Translations under genes and position numbers: made by a program
Part shown: positions 45,027-53,192 of the stretch, in pieces
Numbering within the stretch: position 1 is the first letter of the stretch
Layout: every line of letters starts with the position of its first letter
From: an uncultured Lachnospiraceae bacterium
GTDB lineage: Bacteria > Bacillota > Clostridia > Lachnospirales > Lachnospiraceae
Direction of reading: 5' to 3'
Assembly: GCA_910577645.1 (NCBI GenBank)
Contig: CAJTOL010000004.1
Span: 1-64,000 of the forward strand
Length of the DNA: 64,000 nt
The notes under the pieces: generated by a model
What the model saw: only the letters and a program-made list of their open reading frames with translations
What the model was told of the DNA's origin: nothing
Database searches by the model: none

Positions 45027-45286
45027 GTTGTATAAAAACAGGGCGGTACCTCTTATACTCAGATATTTACCCAGGACTTTCAAAAAGTTCGATGGCCAGA
45101 GCAGATCCAGTCCCTCTGAAACCGGAAGAAAAAGTACGTACCTTCACAATTTTTCCTGCTATTAGGGTATAACATCTCTGCTACATTGTACCATAACTCG
45201 AAAAAGTTTTCCACTTTGAATTTTATCATTTTGGAGTTTTTAATTATTCGGTGATTTGCAAAACTTGATAAGAATCCATCAAAAAT

Positions 45287-46330
45287 TCAGATAGCTTCTC
45301 CCCAAAATGTCTTTCTCTCTTCTGCAGTAAGGCTGTCTGCAAAGTCCTTTTTTATCACTAAAAGTTGTCTGAGATCCAGCAGTATCTGGTACAGAAGGGC
45401 CCGGATTTCAAATTCATCCCTGGTCTCCGGGAGAGGCTGACCCTTAATTTTTTCTTTGGTCTGTTCCAGCTTTGCCAAAAGTCCTCTGGCGTTATTAAAT
45501 TCATGGAAAGTAACCCTTGTAAGCTCCAAAAGCTCCCCGATCCGCACTGCCTGATCCGGCAGCCCTTCATATCCTTCCAGACGTTTTAAACACTCTCCCA
45601 TCCGCTCTGATACCATAAGCTGGCCTTTTCGCATGGACATATACCTCAGGTAGTACCGAGTTTCGGACAAAAGGCTGTTTTCCACATCTAAAAAAGCTTC
45701 CCTTTCCCCCTGAAGGATCATACTCTTTAAACCTTTCAGCCTTTCCTCAAGTATTGCTTTGGAGGAAACGGCCGTTTTCCCTTCCTGTTCCAGCTCTCCT
45801 TTCCCCCTGTCCAGAATCCCGGCTGCTTCCTGTAAAAATCCCCGAAAGCCCTCCTCTATCTGGCGCTGTTTTCTTTGTATATGCCGCTTTTTCCCCGGAA
45901 TATAGAGGTTTAACAAAATCCCCATACCGGTTCCTGTCAGAAGAAGGAGAATTTCATTGAGAATCTCCTCCCCTCCCATCTTTCCTTCCGTTAAAAAATG
46001 AGTCATCAAAACAGTGCTGACGGAAACTGCCTCCGGTATATGAAGAACCATAGAAAGAGGGGTAAACAACAAAAGAAACAGACCGATGGCAGCAGGCCCA
46101 AATCCTGCCAGAAAAAAGCATCCCGGAGCGAAAAGAAGAGCCATAAAAAAACCGGCAATCCGTTTTCCTGTGGCTCTAAAAGTTTCTTTTCTTGTGTCAT
46201 GAATGGATAACAGGGCAATAACCCCGGCGGATGAACTGTAATTCAACCCTAAAAGGTTTCCCAGCCATATAGCCAGGACGCAGCCTGCGGCAATCTTAAC
46301 CGTCTTCAGGAAATTTATGTGAGTAAACAT
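45287..46330 (-). CDS. Aromatic acid exporter family protein (ArAE_1/DUF939)
   Basis: 347 residues. Four to five membrane helices in the first 145 residues (TVKIAAGCVLAIWLGNLLGLNYSSSAGVIALLS, RIAGFFMALLFAPGCFFLAGFG), then a cytoplasmic helical domain (150-347) with EARYYLRYMSMRKGQL-like and EFEIRALLYQILLDLRQL segments, matching the DUF939/ArAE_1_C arrangement of FUSC-type efflux proteins. Substrate unknown. Probably monocistronic. Confidence 0.8.
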   Translation of the reverse strand: MFTHINFLKTVKIAAGCVLAIWLGNLLGLNYSSSAGVIALLSIHDTRKETFRATGKRIAGFFMALLFAPGCFFLAGFGPAAIGLFLLLFTPLSMVLHIPEAVSVSTVLMTHFLTEGKMGGEEILNEILLLLTGTGMGILLNLYIPGKKRHIQRKQRQIEEGFRGFLQEAAGILDRGKGELEQEGKTAVSSKAILEERLKGLKSMILQGEREAFLDVENSLLSETRYYLRYMSMRKGQLMVSERMGECLKRLEGYEGLPDQAVRIGELLELTRVTFHEFNNARGLLAKLEQTKEKIKGQPLPETRDEFEIRALLYQILLDLRQLLVIKKDFADSLTAEERKTFWGEAI

Positions 46331-46367
46331 TCTGTAATTGTCCTTTCTTCTTCCCTAAATCAGGTGA

Positions 46368-46643
46368 TTGCGAAAGCCGACGTTGAGAGAACATTCGGCA
46401 AAATTCCCGGTTTCCCAAACACCTATAAGTGAATTATGCCCTAAAACTTTTTTATTAGCAGGCAGGATATTTTTTTACCCATACAAAAATGAATTTCTGG
46501 ATCAGATCACGGATTCAGAACTTTTAGAATTTATGCGGGTGCAATTTGATGAGGTATGTCGTGGAGATCTGGATTATCTGGCAGAAACCTGCCTGGAAAG
46601 GTTCTCCCGGGCGGTTCGCTCTGGATATGTAACCCGGGCCTAA
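46368..46643 (+). CDS. Possible small hypothetical protein or gene remnant
   Basis: A 91-codon frame whose second half (from about 46477: NEFLDQITDSELLEFMRVQFDEV..., FSRAVRSGYVTRA) has a protein-like composition, while the first 35 codons do not and no RBS precedes the ATG. It may be the C-terminal remnant of a small protein. A palindrome overlaps the stop. No family is recognised. The remaining bases of 46331-46730 show nothing else. Confidence 0.3.
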   Translation: MRKPTLREHSAKFPVSQTPISELCPKTFLLAGRIFFYPYKNEFLDQITDSELLEFMRVQFDEVCRGDLDYLAETCLERFSRAVRSGYVTRA

Positions 46644-46656
46644 AAACAGGCCCGGG
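46633..46656. other. Perfect GC-rich palindrome between trpB and the upstream region
   Basis: CCCGGGCCT (46633-46641) pairs with AGGCCCGGG (46648-46656) around a 6-nt loop. No T run follows on either strand, but it may slow or end transcription leaving trpB (stop 75 bp away). Confidence 0.45.
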
Positions 46657-46730
46657 ATGAATATAGACTTGGAGGGGGCTTATGAATTGTATAGGATGAA
46701 GACCCTGGAATAGATAAAAGTCCTCATTCA

Positions 46731-48122
46731 TTAAAACTCATTTCCCGGGAATTTAGGAATTCCGGCAAACCCGGCCGCCAGTTCTTCGTCAGTAGGAATG
46801 TAATCTTTCATAATACCGTCGTTAAATTTCTCGTAAGACATCATGTCAAAGTATCCGGTTCCCGTGAGACCAAATACAATGGTCTTTTCCTCTCCGGTTT
46901 CTTTGCACTTCATAGCCTCGTCGATGGCAATCCGGATGGCATGGCTGCTCTCCGGGGCCGGAAGGATCCCTTCTACCCGGGCAAACATCTCAGCCGCCTC
47001 AAATACAGAAGTCTGTTCCACACTTACCGCCTCCATCAGCCCGTCATGATAAAGCTGAGATAAAACAGCGCTCATACCGTGGTAGCGCAGGCCGCCTGCA
47101 TGGCTGGCGGACGGAATAAAATTGTTGCCTAAGGTGTACATTTTCTGGAGAGGCGTTACCATACCGGTGTCACAAAAATCATAGGCAAACTTGCCTCTGG
47201 TAAAGCTGGGACAGCTGGCAGGCTCTACGGCAATAAACCGGTAGTCCTTTTCTCCTCTTAATTTTTCCCCCATAAACGGAGAAATTAAACCGCCCAGGTT
47301 GGAGCCGCCTCCGGCGCATCCAATGATGATATCCGGGGTGATCTGGTATTTGTCCAGAGCGGCCTTGGTCTCAAGACCGATAACAGACTGATGAAGGAGC
47401 ACCTGATTTAGCACGCTTCCCAACACATAGCGGTAGCCCGGGGTAGAGGTGGCCACCTCCACTGCCTCGGAGATAGCGCAGCCTAAGCTTCCGGAAGTTC
47501 CCGGATGATCTGCCAGGATCTTGCGTCCCACAGCGGTGGTCTCAGAGGGGGAGGGAGTTACATTTGCCCCATAGGTTCTCATAACTTCCCGGCGGAACGG
47601 CTTCTGCTCATAGGAGCATTTTACCATGTAAACCTTACAATCCAGCTCCAGATAAGCGCAGGCCATGGACAGAGCGGTTCCCCACTGTCCGGCTCCGGTT
47701 TCTGTGGTAACGCCTTTGAGCCCCTGCTTTTTCGCATAGTAAGCCTGGGCAATGGCGGAATTTAGCTTATGGCTGCCGCTGGTGTTATTGCCTTCAAATT
47801 TATAATAGATCTTTGCCGGAGTATCCAGCTTTTTCTCCAGGCAGTATGCCCGAACCAGTGGTGACGGACGGTACATCTTATAAAAGTCCCGAATCTCCTG
47901 AGGGATGGGAATGTAAGCGTTTTTATCATCCAGCTCCTGCTGAACCAGCTCTTCACAGAAAACTTCTCCCAGCTCCTGGGCAGTCATAGGCTTTAATGTC
48001 TGGGGATTTAACAGTGGAGCAGGTTTTTCCTTCATATCAGCCCGGACATTGTACCATTCTTTGGGCATCTCGCTTTCTTCCAGATAGATCTTATAGGGGA
48101 TTTCTTTGTTTGTGTTTGTCAT
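46731..48122 (-). CDS. trpB: TrpB2-type tryptophan synthase beta-like enzyme
   Basis: 463 residues, longer than TrpB1 (about 395) and matching the TrpB2 group. The PLP Lys is in NNTSGSHKLNSAIAQAYYAK and the phosphate-binding loop is GCAGGGSNLGG. It converts indole plus serine to tryptophan; TrpB2 often works without TrpA and may salvage indole. No trpA or other trp gene is near. A Trp-specific T-box precedes it, so expression should rise when charged tRNA-Trp falls. Confidence 0.92.
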   Translation of the reverse strand: MTNTNKEIPYKIYLEESEMPKEWYNVRADMKEKPAPLLNPQTLKPMTAQELGEVFCEELVQQELDDKNAYIPIPQEIRDFYKMYRPSPLVRAYCLEKKLDTPAKIYYKFEGNNTSGSHKLNSAIAQAYYAKKQGLKGVTTETGAGQWGTALSMACAYLELDCKVYMVKCSYEQKPFRREVMRTYGANVTPSPSETTAVGRKILADHPGTSGSLGCAISEAVEVATSTPGYRYVLGSVLNQVLLHQSVIGLETKAALDKYQITPDIIIGCAGGGSNLGGLISPFMGEKLRGEKDYRFIAVEPASCPSFTRGKFAYDFCDTGMVTPLQKMYTLGNNFIPSASHAGGLRYHGMSAVLSQLYHDGLMEAVSVEQTSVFEAAEMFARVEGILPAPESSHAIRIAIDEAMKCKETGEEKTIVFGLTGTGYFDMMSYEKFNDGIMKDYIPTDEELAAGFAGIPKFPGNEF

Positions 48123-48144
48123 AATTCATTCTCCTTTCAGGTGT

Positions 48145-48225
48145 ATCGGCATGCGCCGCTGCACGTCGCCTGCCAATTGGTCAGAACACATTCCAGTTGT
48201 GAAGCTTTCGTTTCACAAGCGTTCC
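48145..48225. repeat. Short hairpin repeat between the T-box and trpB (family with 37053-37130)
   Basis: It starts ATCGGCATGCGCCG and contains an imperfect palindrome (GGCATGCGCCG facing CGTCGCCTGCC, 9 of 11 pairs), then CCTGCCA and GTCAGAA. It shares motif order with the sequence upstream of cobO. It occupies the 140-bp leader between the T-box terminator and the trpB RBS. Confidence 0.45.
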
Positions 48226-48271
48226 TACTCTTTCTGCCAGAAGTCTCTGCCGGATTTCCTGCACAGCAAAA

Positions 48272-48698
48272 AGGCTCTTGCCCCGGCAAAAACAAATGTC
48301 TCTGCAGGGACAAGAGCCTGATTATTTTATTTCAGCTCCTGCGGTGCCACCCGGCTTGGCATCCTGGGATGCCCTCTCATGCATACAAAACCTACCTGTG
48401 CCTAATGGCGGACACACCGCTAAGAGTAAATCTGATATGCTGTCGTTGATAACGGAGTATCTGCTCCGTCTTGCCTACTGAGGATATCTGTTTGGCAGCA
48501 GCCATCCGATTAATCCGGTAAATCGCATCCTGGCGTTTTCCGGATATTCCGTAATCTTGCCGCACTTTACGTCTCATCCCGTTGGGTTTGCCCTCTGGAG
48601 TCCATTCACAGAAAACATCCCGCTGCCTCCCACCTGCCGGCAGCTCTCTGAAGGGCCTGATTTTCTGTTACTTACTCTCCGTCAATGGTTTTTGATTT
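48272..48698 (-). ncRNA. T-box leader, tryptophan-specific
   Basis: On the minus strand the conserved T-box GGGTGGCACCGC lies at 48341-48352. A stem I region (about 48560-48665) holds GTGAATGGACTCC, in which the specifier codon reads UGG (48602-48604, Trp). The terminator is AGGCTCTTG/CAAGAGCCT (48272-48280 with 48311-48319) followed by five T. Uncharged tRNA-Trp would pair with the T-box bulge and allow read-through into trpB. Confidence 0.93.
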
Positions 48699-48704
48699 AT
48701 TGGG

Positions 48705-48733
48705 ATTCTATCTTGTTTTGTATGATTTGTCAA
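48705..48733 (-). promoter_or_regulatory. SigA promoter of the trpB T-box leader
   Basis: Minus strand TTGACA (48728-48733), 17-bp spacer, TAGAAT (48705-48710); start expected near 48698, giving a leader of about 575 nt. From here to 48972 the DNA is AT-rich with no gene visible. Confidence 0.82.
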
Positions 48734-48972
48734 GGCTTTTGTAGAACTAAATGGTTAGATAATATTCATTTTCTAATGCCGCAACACTGGCTGTTGAAAA
48801 ACATTTAGTACAGAACATATCAGCAAGCCGGCAATAAGCATATTCTTTTTTCCTTTTTTGATTAAACAAAATACAGACCAAACCTTTTGAAATGCCACTG
48901 TCTATAAAACCGTATCAAGAATAAACAATATTATTTTTTGTTTTTTCTGTTCTGCTTGATGTAAAATAACAT

Positions 48973-49929
48973 TTATCTATCGGAATTATGAATCATCTCT
49001 GTCGGTCTCCTGTTTGATATAATAGAAAAATCATCAATATACTCACCTATCTGATAATCATAGATAAGAATTTTATAGGGTTCTTTAAGAGAAATCCATA
49101 TTTCAAAATCTGCCGGTACAAATTCTCCGTCTGTTGTCAGCATATCATTAAACCACCAGTAAGATGCGTCTTTCCCATATATAAAATCCACATAGAAACT
49201 AATTCCCTCTATGCCTTCTACGGTTGTTATCCCCTGCATACAATTTAAAGCGTCCGTTTTTTCGTTAAGTTCTGGTATTTTGCTGTATATTTCTTTTCTC
49301 AAAATTTCTACTTCCTCATAGTGATGCGTCCGCCAGTCATATATTTCCATTCGGTCATATTCCGGGCAGGCAAGGTAAACCTTTTTCCCTTTTATATTAG
49401 GAATTACAACAGAAAAATCGGTCTTATTTTTTGCAAAGGGAATTGTTTCCGCATAATAAACTATCACATTCACAATATTTGGATCATTCTTATCTTCTTC
49501 CCACACCACTTTACTGACGTGGAATGAATACAAATTTATTTTTCCGTTTACAGTAAGCTGCCCCGTTTCTTCGTTATATGCGGTGTCTGATATAGTCATA
49601 TATCCGGTTCCAAGCGGCGTGCCAATTACATAAATTTTAAGGGCAGCAAATAACAGGAATATAAATAAAATACATACCAATATTCCTATTGTTATTTTTA
49701 GGCGATTCATGCGCCTTCGTATCTTTTTTAGTACATCAACCGCAATAGTATCATAAGCAGATAAATCATCTTTTCCGATACCTTCCTCCATTTCTGTATA
49801 AATTTTATGGCATTCCTCACATTCCCCTATATGATTTTTCACCAGTTCACTTCCTGTATCACTTAAAATGTTGTCAATATAGCCGGGAAGAAGATCCCGT
49901 ATCACATCACAATTATATCTCTCATTCAT
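48973..49929 (-). CDS. Zinc-finger anti-sigma factor with extracytoplasmic domain
   Basis: 318 residues from the ATG at 49929, preceded by AAGGAG; it overlaps the sigma gene by 8 bp. The N-terminal anti-sigma zinc finger has the HxxxCxxC motif in VKNHIGECEECHK (about 30-42). One transmembrane helix (ITIGILVCILFIFLLFAAL, about 78-96) leads to a roughly 220-residue outer domain of unrecognised type. It would hold the ECF sigma factor until an envelope signal is received. Confidence 0.82.
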   Translation of the reverse strand: MNERYNCDVIRDLLPGYIDNILSDTGSELVKNHIGECEECHKIYTEMEEGIGKDDLSAYDTIAVDVLKKIRRRMNRLKITIGILVCILFIFLLFAALKIYVIGTPLGTGYMTISDTAYNEETGQLTVNGKINLYSFHVSKVVWEEDKNDPNIVNVIVYYAETIPFAKNKTDFSVVIPNIKGKKVYLACPEYDRMEIYDWRTHHYEEVEILRKEIYSKIPELNEKTDALNCMQGITTVEGIEGISFYVDFIYGKDASYWWFNDMLTTDGEFVPADFEIWISLKEPYKILIYDYQIGEYIDDFSIISNRRPTEMIHNSDR

Positions 49930-50419
49930 TCCGACTGATCTCCTTTCTGATTTTTTGTTTAGCACGAAAAAAAACAGTCCTGCACCAATTTTCACTTTTT
50001 CCCACTATTTCCCCGATTTCACGAAAAGACAATTCTCCACTTATACGGTACAATACAACTTCTCTCTCCTGTTCTGGCAGAAGGTGGATCGCTTGATAAA
50101 GCTCTATCTTATTTTCCTGATGAATAACAAAAGTTTCCCCATCCGATATTGAAACATCTGGAAGATCATCGGTAAGTTCCACTATTTTAAAACGGTTCTT
50201 TTTCCGAAGTTCCTGCCATAATATATGCTTTGCAATCTGACAAAGCCATACAGACAGTTTACAAGAAGCATCATAACGTGAAATAGACATACTCGCCTTC
50301 AAAAAAGTTTCTTGTGTCATTTCCTCTGACCATTCAGCATTATGCGTATGGGAATATAAAAATCCATAAACTAATCTGGAATACTTATGATAAACAATTT
50401 CCATATCTGAGTAATCCAT
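49922..50419 (-). CDS. ECF-type RNA polymerase sigma factor
   Basis: 165 residues with region 2 (YHKYSRLVYGFLYSHTHNAEWSEEMTQETFLKA) and region 4 (LLPEQEREVVLYRISGELSFREIGEIVGKSENWCRTVFFRAKQKIR). It is co-transcribed and overlaps with its anti-sigma gene. Upstream (about 50445-50480, minus) TTGTAACGAATT... could be an autoregulated promoter, but no consensus can be assigned. The AT-rich composition differs from the neighbouring metY patch. Confidence 0.9.
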   Translation of the reverse strand: MDYSDMEIVYHKYSRLVYGFLYSHTHNAEWSEEMTQETFLKASMSISRYDASCKLSVWLCQIAKHILWQELRKKNRFKIVELTDDLPDVSISDGETFVIHQENKIELYQAIHLLPEQEREVVLYRISGELSFREIGEIVGKSENWCRTVFFRAKQKIRKEISRNE

Positions 50420-50586
50420 TCCTTAGCTCACCTCCTCTACCCTTTATATCACATTAAATTATAATTCGTTACAAAAATTATGGTTTTTCTAAATGCAAGC
50501 TAAAAAATACAGTACTCAATCGCATAGATTGACTTATCATAGCTCATTCTTTCTATGGCTATATTAGTAGTTTCTGAAAATAAAAA

Positions 50587-50619
50587 GGTAGCTGATTGTC
50601 TTCCAAGATAATCGCTACC
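50587..50619 (-). terminator. Terminator downstream of the nifU fragment
   Basis: GGTAGC (50587-50592) pairs with GCTACC (50614-50619), with additional internal pairs (GATT/AATC). On the minus strand a T-rich tail follows. Confidence 0.6.
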
Positions 50620-50641
50620 CAAAGGTCAACATTATTAAATT

Positions 50642-50959
50642 TTATATCCTTTTTCTGTCTTGCCCGTTCCTTCTGCTCGGTGCTGACTGCCCTCGGCTTG
50701 TGGCAGCTGACATAAGACTTCGGAAAGGGGGCCCCTTGATAAGTTCGGTGGCTATAGAACTGGACGCGATGGCAAATCCGCAGCCAAAGTTCTCAAATTT
50801 TACATCCGAGACAATGCCGTCCTCAATTTTGAGGTAAATCTTCATAATGTCCCCGCAGGCGGCGTTGCCCACCTCACCCACACCGTCTGCAACCTCGATC
50901 ACACCCACGTTCCAGGGATTTCGAAAGTACTCCATTACCTTTTCACTGTAAAGCACCAT
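50642..50959 (-). pseudogene. NifU/IscU-like scaffold, truncated with foreign tail
   Basis: The first 76 residues (MVLYSEKVMEYFRNPWNVG..., GNAACGDIMKIYLKI, FGCGFAIASSSIATELIKG) are a clear NifU-type Fe-S scaffold with two of the three cluster Cys. The sequence then becomes unrelated (PPFRSLMSAATSRG...), so the third Cys and C-terminal helix are missing. A functional scaffold is unlikely. It follows cysK and nifS fragments in the same direction. Confidence 0.65.
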
Positions 50960-50971
50960 AACAAAATCTTC

Positions 50972-51124
50972 CTACAGAACGAATGCCTGTTTCCCACTGA
51001 CTTTATCTTTCCACAGCAGCGACATATTGCAGAGATAATTCACGATTTCCGGGATGCCTTTCAAAATCGCATCTATATCGGCCTCGGTGCTCTCCTCACA
51101 CAATGACAGCGGAAAAGGGCATCC
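50972..51124 (-). pseudogene. Cysteine desulfurase (NifS) C-terminal fragment
   Basis: About 50 codons (GCPFPLSLCEESTEADIDAI..., SLLWKDKVSGKQAFVL) end at TAG 50972 and resemble the final helix and tail of group I cysteine desulfurases. It is in frame with, and directly follows, the stop of the cysK fragment. The PLP domain and catalytic Cys loop are absent, so a deletion joined cysK to the end of nifS. Confidence 0.6.
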
Positions 51125-51229
51125 TCATTGGATACAGGCTTTTGTTCCCGTCTCCTTTTCAATATGGGCCAGTTCCAGTAAGGGTGTTTTTCCGATCAGC
51201 TGGTCGGCAGATATATAGATATTGGACAT
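51125..51229 (-). pseudogene. Cysteine synthase (CysK) N-terminal fragment
   Basis: ATG at 51229 starts MSNIYISADQLIGKTPLLEL, a typical CysK N-terminus, but the frame stops after 34 codons, before the PLP Lys. It lies 16 bp downstream of metY and was probably once part of a sulfur assimilation operon with it. Confidence 0.68.
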
Positions 51230-51244
51230 GATAGATTCCCCCTC

Positions 51245-52531
51245 TTATTTTTGCGCTGCGGCGGCAAAACCTTTTTCCAGGTCAGTGATAATGTCATCAA
51301 TATGCTCCGTTCCGATGGACAGTCGGATAGTATTAGGTTTGATCCCCTGATCCAGCAGCTCCTCGGGAGAGAGCTGGGAGTGAGTGGTGGTAGCAGGATG
51401 GATTACAAGAGATTTTACGTCCGCCACATTGGCCAGCAGGGAGAAAATCTTCAGATCGTCAATAAACTTGTGGGCCTCCGTCTGCCCGCCCTTGATTTCA
51501 AAGGTAAAGATGGATGCGCCGCCGTTGGGGAAATACTTCTCATATAGAGCATGGTCGGGATGCTCAGGCAGGCTGGGGTGGTTGACCTTCTCCACTTGGG
51601 GATGGCCGGCCAGATACTCTACCACCTTTTTTGTGTTTTCGGCGTGTCGCTCCACCCGAAGGGACAGGGTCTCCACTCCCTGAAGAAGCAGAAAGGCATT
51701 GAAGGGGGAAATCGTTGCCCCGGTGTCCCGCAGGAGGATAGCACGGATATAGGTGACAAAGGCAGCGGGGCCGGCGGCCTCCGCAAAACTGACCCCGTGA
51801 TAGCTGGGGTTTGGCTCCGCGATAGGCTTATACTTGCCCGAGGCTTTCCAGTCAAATTTACCGCTGTCCACGATGATACCGCCCAGAGTGGTGCCGTGCC
51901 CGCCGATGAACTTGGTGGCGGAATGGACTACAATGTCCGCGCCATGCTCAATGGGACGAATCAAATAGGGTGTCCCAAACGTGTTGTCGATGACCAAAGG
52001 CAGGCCGTGGGCATGGGCGATTTTGGCAATGGCATCGATGTCGGGAATATCACTGTTGGGGTTGCCCAAGGTTTCCAGATAGATGGCCTTGGTATTGGGC
52101 CGGATTGCGGTAGTGACAGCGTTCAGATCGTGGGCATCCACGAAAGTGGTAGATATACCGAACTGAGGCAGGGTGTGGGCCAGCAGATTGTAGCTGCCGC
52201 CGTAGATGGTCTTTTGTGCTACGATGTGCTCCCCCGCCTGGGCCAAGGCTTGGATGGTGTAGGTGATCGCCGCCGCGCCGGAAGCCAGCGCCAGAGCTGC
52301 CGCACCGCCCTCCAAGGCCGCAAGACGCTTTTCCAACACATCCTGGGTAGAGTTGGTCAAACGACCGTAGATATTTCCAGCATCCGCCAGTCCGAAGCGG
52401 GCGGCGGCATGAGCGGAATCCCGGAATACATAGGAGGTAGTCTGGTAAATTGGCACCGCCCGGGCGTCGGTGGCGGGGTCAGGCTGTTCCTGGCCCACAT
52501 GGAGCTGTAAGGTCTCAAATTTATAACTCAT
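51245..52531 (-). CDS. metY: O-acetylhomoserine aminocarboxypropyltransferase / sulfhydrylase
   Basis: 428 residues from the ATG at 52531 (GGGGG RBS). Cys/Met-metabolism PLP family: DNTFGTPYLIRPIEHGAD and the PLP Lys in VHSATKFIGGHGTT (about 205). Starts SYKFETLQLHVGQEQPDP, typical for OAH sulfhydrylases. It makes homocysteine (or cysteine) from sulfide. Higher GC and codon choice than the flanking genes suggest import. It is controlled from a promoter overlapping a dyad next to the divergent Rrf2 gene. Confidence 0.92.
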   Translation of the reverse strand: MSYKFETLQLHVGQEQPDPATDARAVPIYQTTSYVFRDSAHAAARFGLADAGNIYGRLTNSTQDVLEKRLAALEGGAAALALASGAAAITYTIQALAQAGEHIVAQKTIYGGSYNLLAHTLPQFGISTTFVDAHDLNAVTTAIRPNTKAIYLETLGNPNSDIPDIDAIAKIAHAHGLPLVIDNTFGTPYLIRPIEHGADIVVHSATKFIGGHGTTLGGIIVDSGKFDWKASGKYKPIAEPNPSYHGVSFAEAAGPAAFVTYIRAILLRDTGATISPFNAFLLLQGVETLSLRVERHAENTKKVVEYLAGHPQVEKVNHPSLPEHPDHALYEKYFPNGGASIFTFEIKGGQTEAHKFIDDLKIFSLLANVADVKSLVIHPATTTHSQLSPEELLDQGIKPNTIRLSIGTEHIDDIITDLEKGFAAAAQK

Positions 52532-52562
52532 GGAAAAATCCCCCTCTCTGTGAATTGGACCC

Positions 52563-52591
52563 ATTATATACCTACTAACCTACTTTGTCAA
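52563..52591 (-). promoter_or_regulatory. Consensus SigA promoter of metY
   Basis: Minus strand TTGACA (52586-52591), 17-bp spacer, TATAAT (52563-52568): a perfect match to the consensus, 32 bp upstream of the metY ATG. Such strength suggests it needs repression. Confidence 0.88.
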
Positions 52592-52601
52592 TAGGTATAT
52601 A
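52565..52601. promoter_or_regulatory. Probable Rrf2 operator dyad
   Basis: TATATACCTA (52565-52574) and TAGGTATATA (52592-52601) form a perfect 10-bp inverted repeat, with an additional ACCTA at 52578. The half-sites cover the -10 of the metY promoter and flank its -35. Position between metY and the divergent Rrf2 gene makes the Rrf2 protein the likely ligand. Confidence 0.65.
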
Positions 52602-52609
52602 GCCGCCGC

Positions 52610-52638
52610 TTGAAATCCTATTAACCTTGTGGTATGAT
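52610..52638 (+). promoter_or_regulatory. Putative promoter of the Rrf2 gene
   Basis: TTGAAA (52610-52615), 17-bp spacer, TATGAT (52633-52638). The transcript would start only a few bases before the GGAGGGG RBS at 52648. Confidence 0.6.
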
Positions 52639-52660
52639 AGGAAAAACGGAGGGGTGTTTT

Positions 52661-53080
52661 ATGATGATTTCCACAAAGGGCAGATACGCGCTGCGGTTTC
52701 TGGTGGATGTTGCGGAGCATCAGGGAGATGGGTTTGTGCCATTGAAGGATGTGGCCGTCCGCCAGGAGATTTCGGAAAAGTATCTGGAAATCGTAGTGAA
52801 AGAGCTGGTAAAAGGCGGACTGCTGACCGCCCTGCGGGGAAAAGGCGGGGGCTACCGGCTAAACCGCGCCCCGGAGGAATACAATGTGAAGTCTATCCTT
52901 GAACTGATGGAGGAGCCGCTGGCCCCCGTTGCCTGCCTGGAATCGGGGCAGAACGTCTGTCCACGGAGCAATGGCTGCCGAACACTCCCACTATGGCAGG
53001 GGCTGGATAAGGTGATCTCCGATTACCTGGCACAGTTTACTTTGGTTGATTTGTGCGAAAAGACTCAAGCAGCACCTTGA
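52661..53080 (+). CDS. Rrf2-family transcriptional regulator (CymR/IscR type)
   Basis: 139 residues from the ATG at 52661 (GGAGGGG RBS, 6-nt spacing). N-terminal winged HTH: MMISTKGRYALRFLVDVAEH, ISEKYLEIVVKELVKGGLL, LRGKGGGYRLNR. It contains CLESGQNVCPRSNGCRT, three Cys in the place where IscR binds a [2Fe-2S] cluster, so it may sense Fe-S or cysteine status. It is divergent from metY and the relics of cysK-nifS-nifU, its presumed regulon. Confidence 0.9.
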   Translation: MMISTKGRYALRFLVDVAEHQGDGFVPLKDVAVRQEISEKYLEIVVKELVKGGLLTALRGKGGGYRLNRAPEEYNVKSILELMEEPLAPVACLESGQNVCPRSNGCRTLPLWQGLDKVISDYLAQFTLVDLCEKTQAAP

Positions 53081-53192
53081 ATTTATCCTGTCTTATTCAA
53101 AACATGGAACAACCACAATCCGCGTGTCAGTGACAAATAGTAGTAACGGTCAGCCTCCTTCGGTGTCTGTTGCCCTGCGGGGGAGAGGGGAA

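Noticed and set aside
45036..45060. AGGGCGGTACCTC on the plus strand, resembling a T-box antiterminator motif
   Set aside because: It lacks the full conserved motif, has no stem I or specifier loop before it and no plus-strand gene after it.
50642..50735. The last 30 codons of the nifU fragment as part of a novel fusion protein
   Set aside because: Composition and an abrupt loss of family similarity at a deletion-rich site make chance read-through into foreign DNA more likely.
51551..52510. 319-codon open frame on the plus strand over metY
   Set aside because: An antisense shadow of a GC-rich gene; no domain and no RBS.
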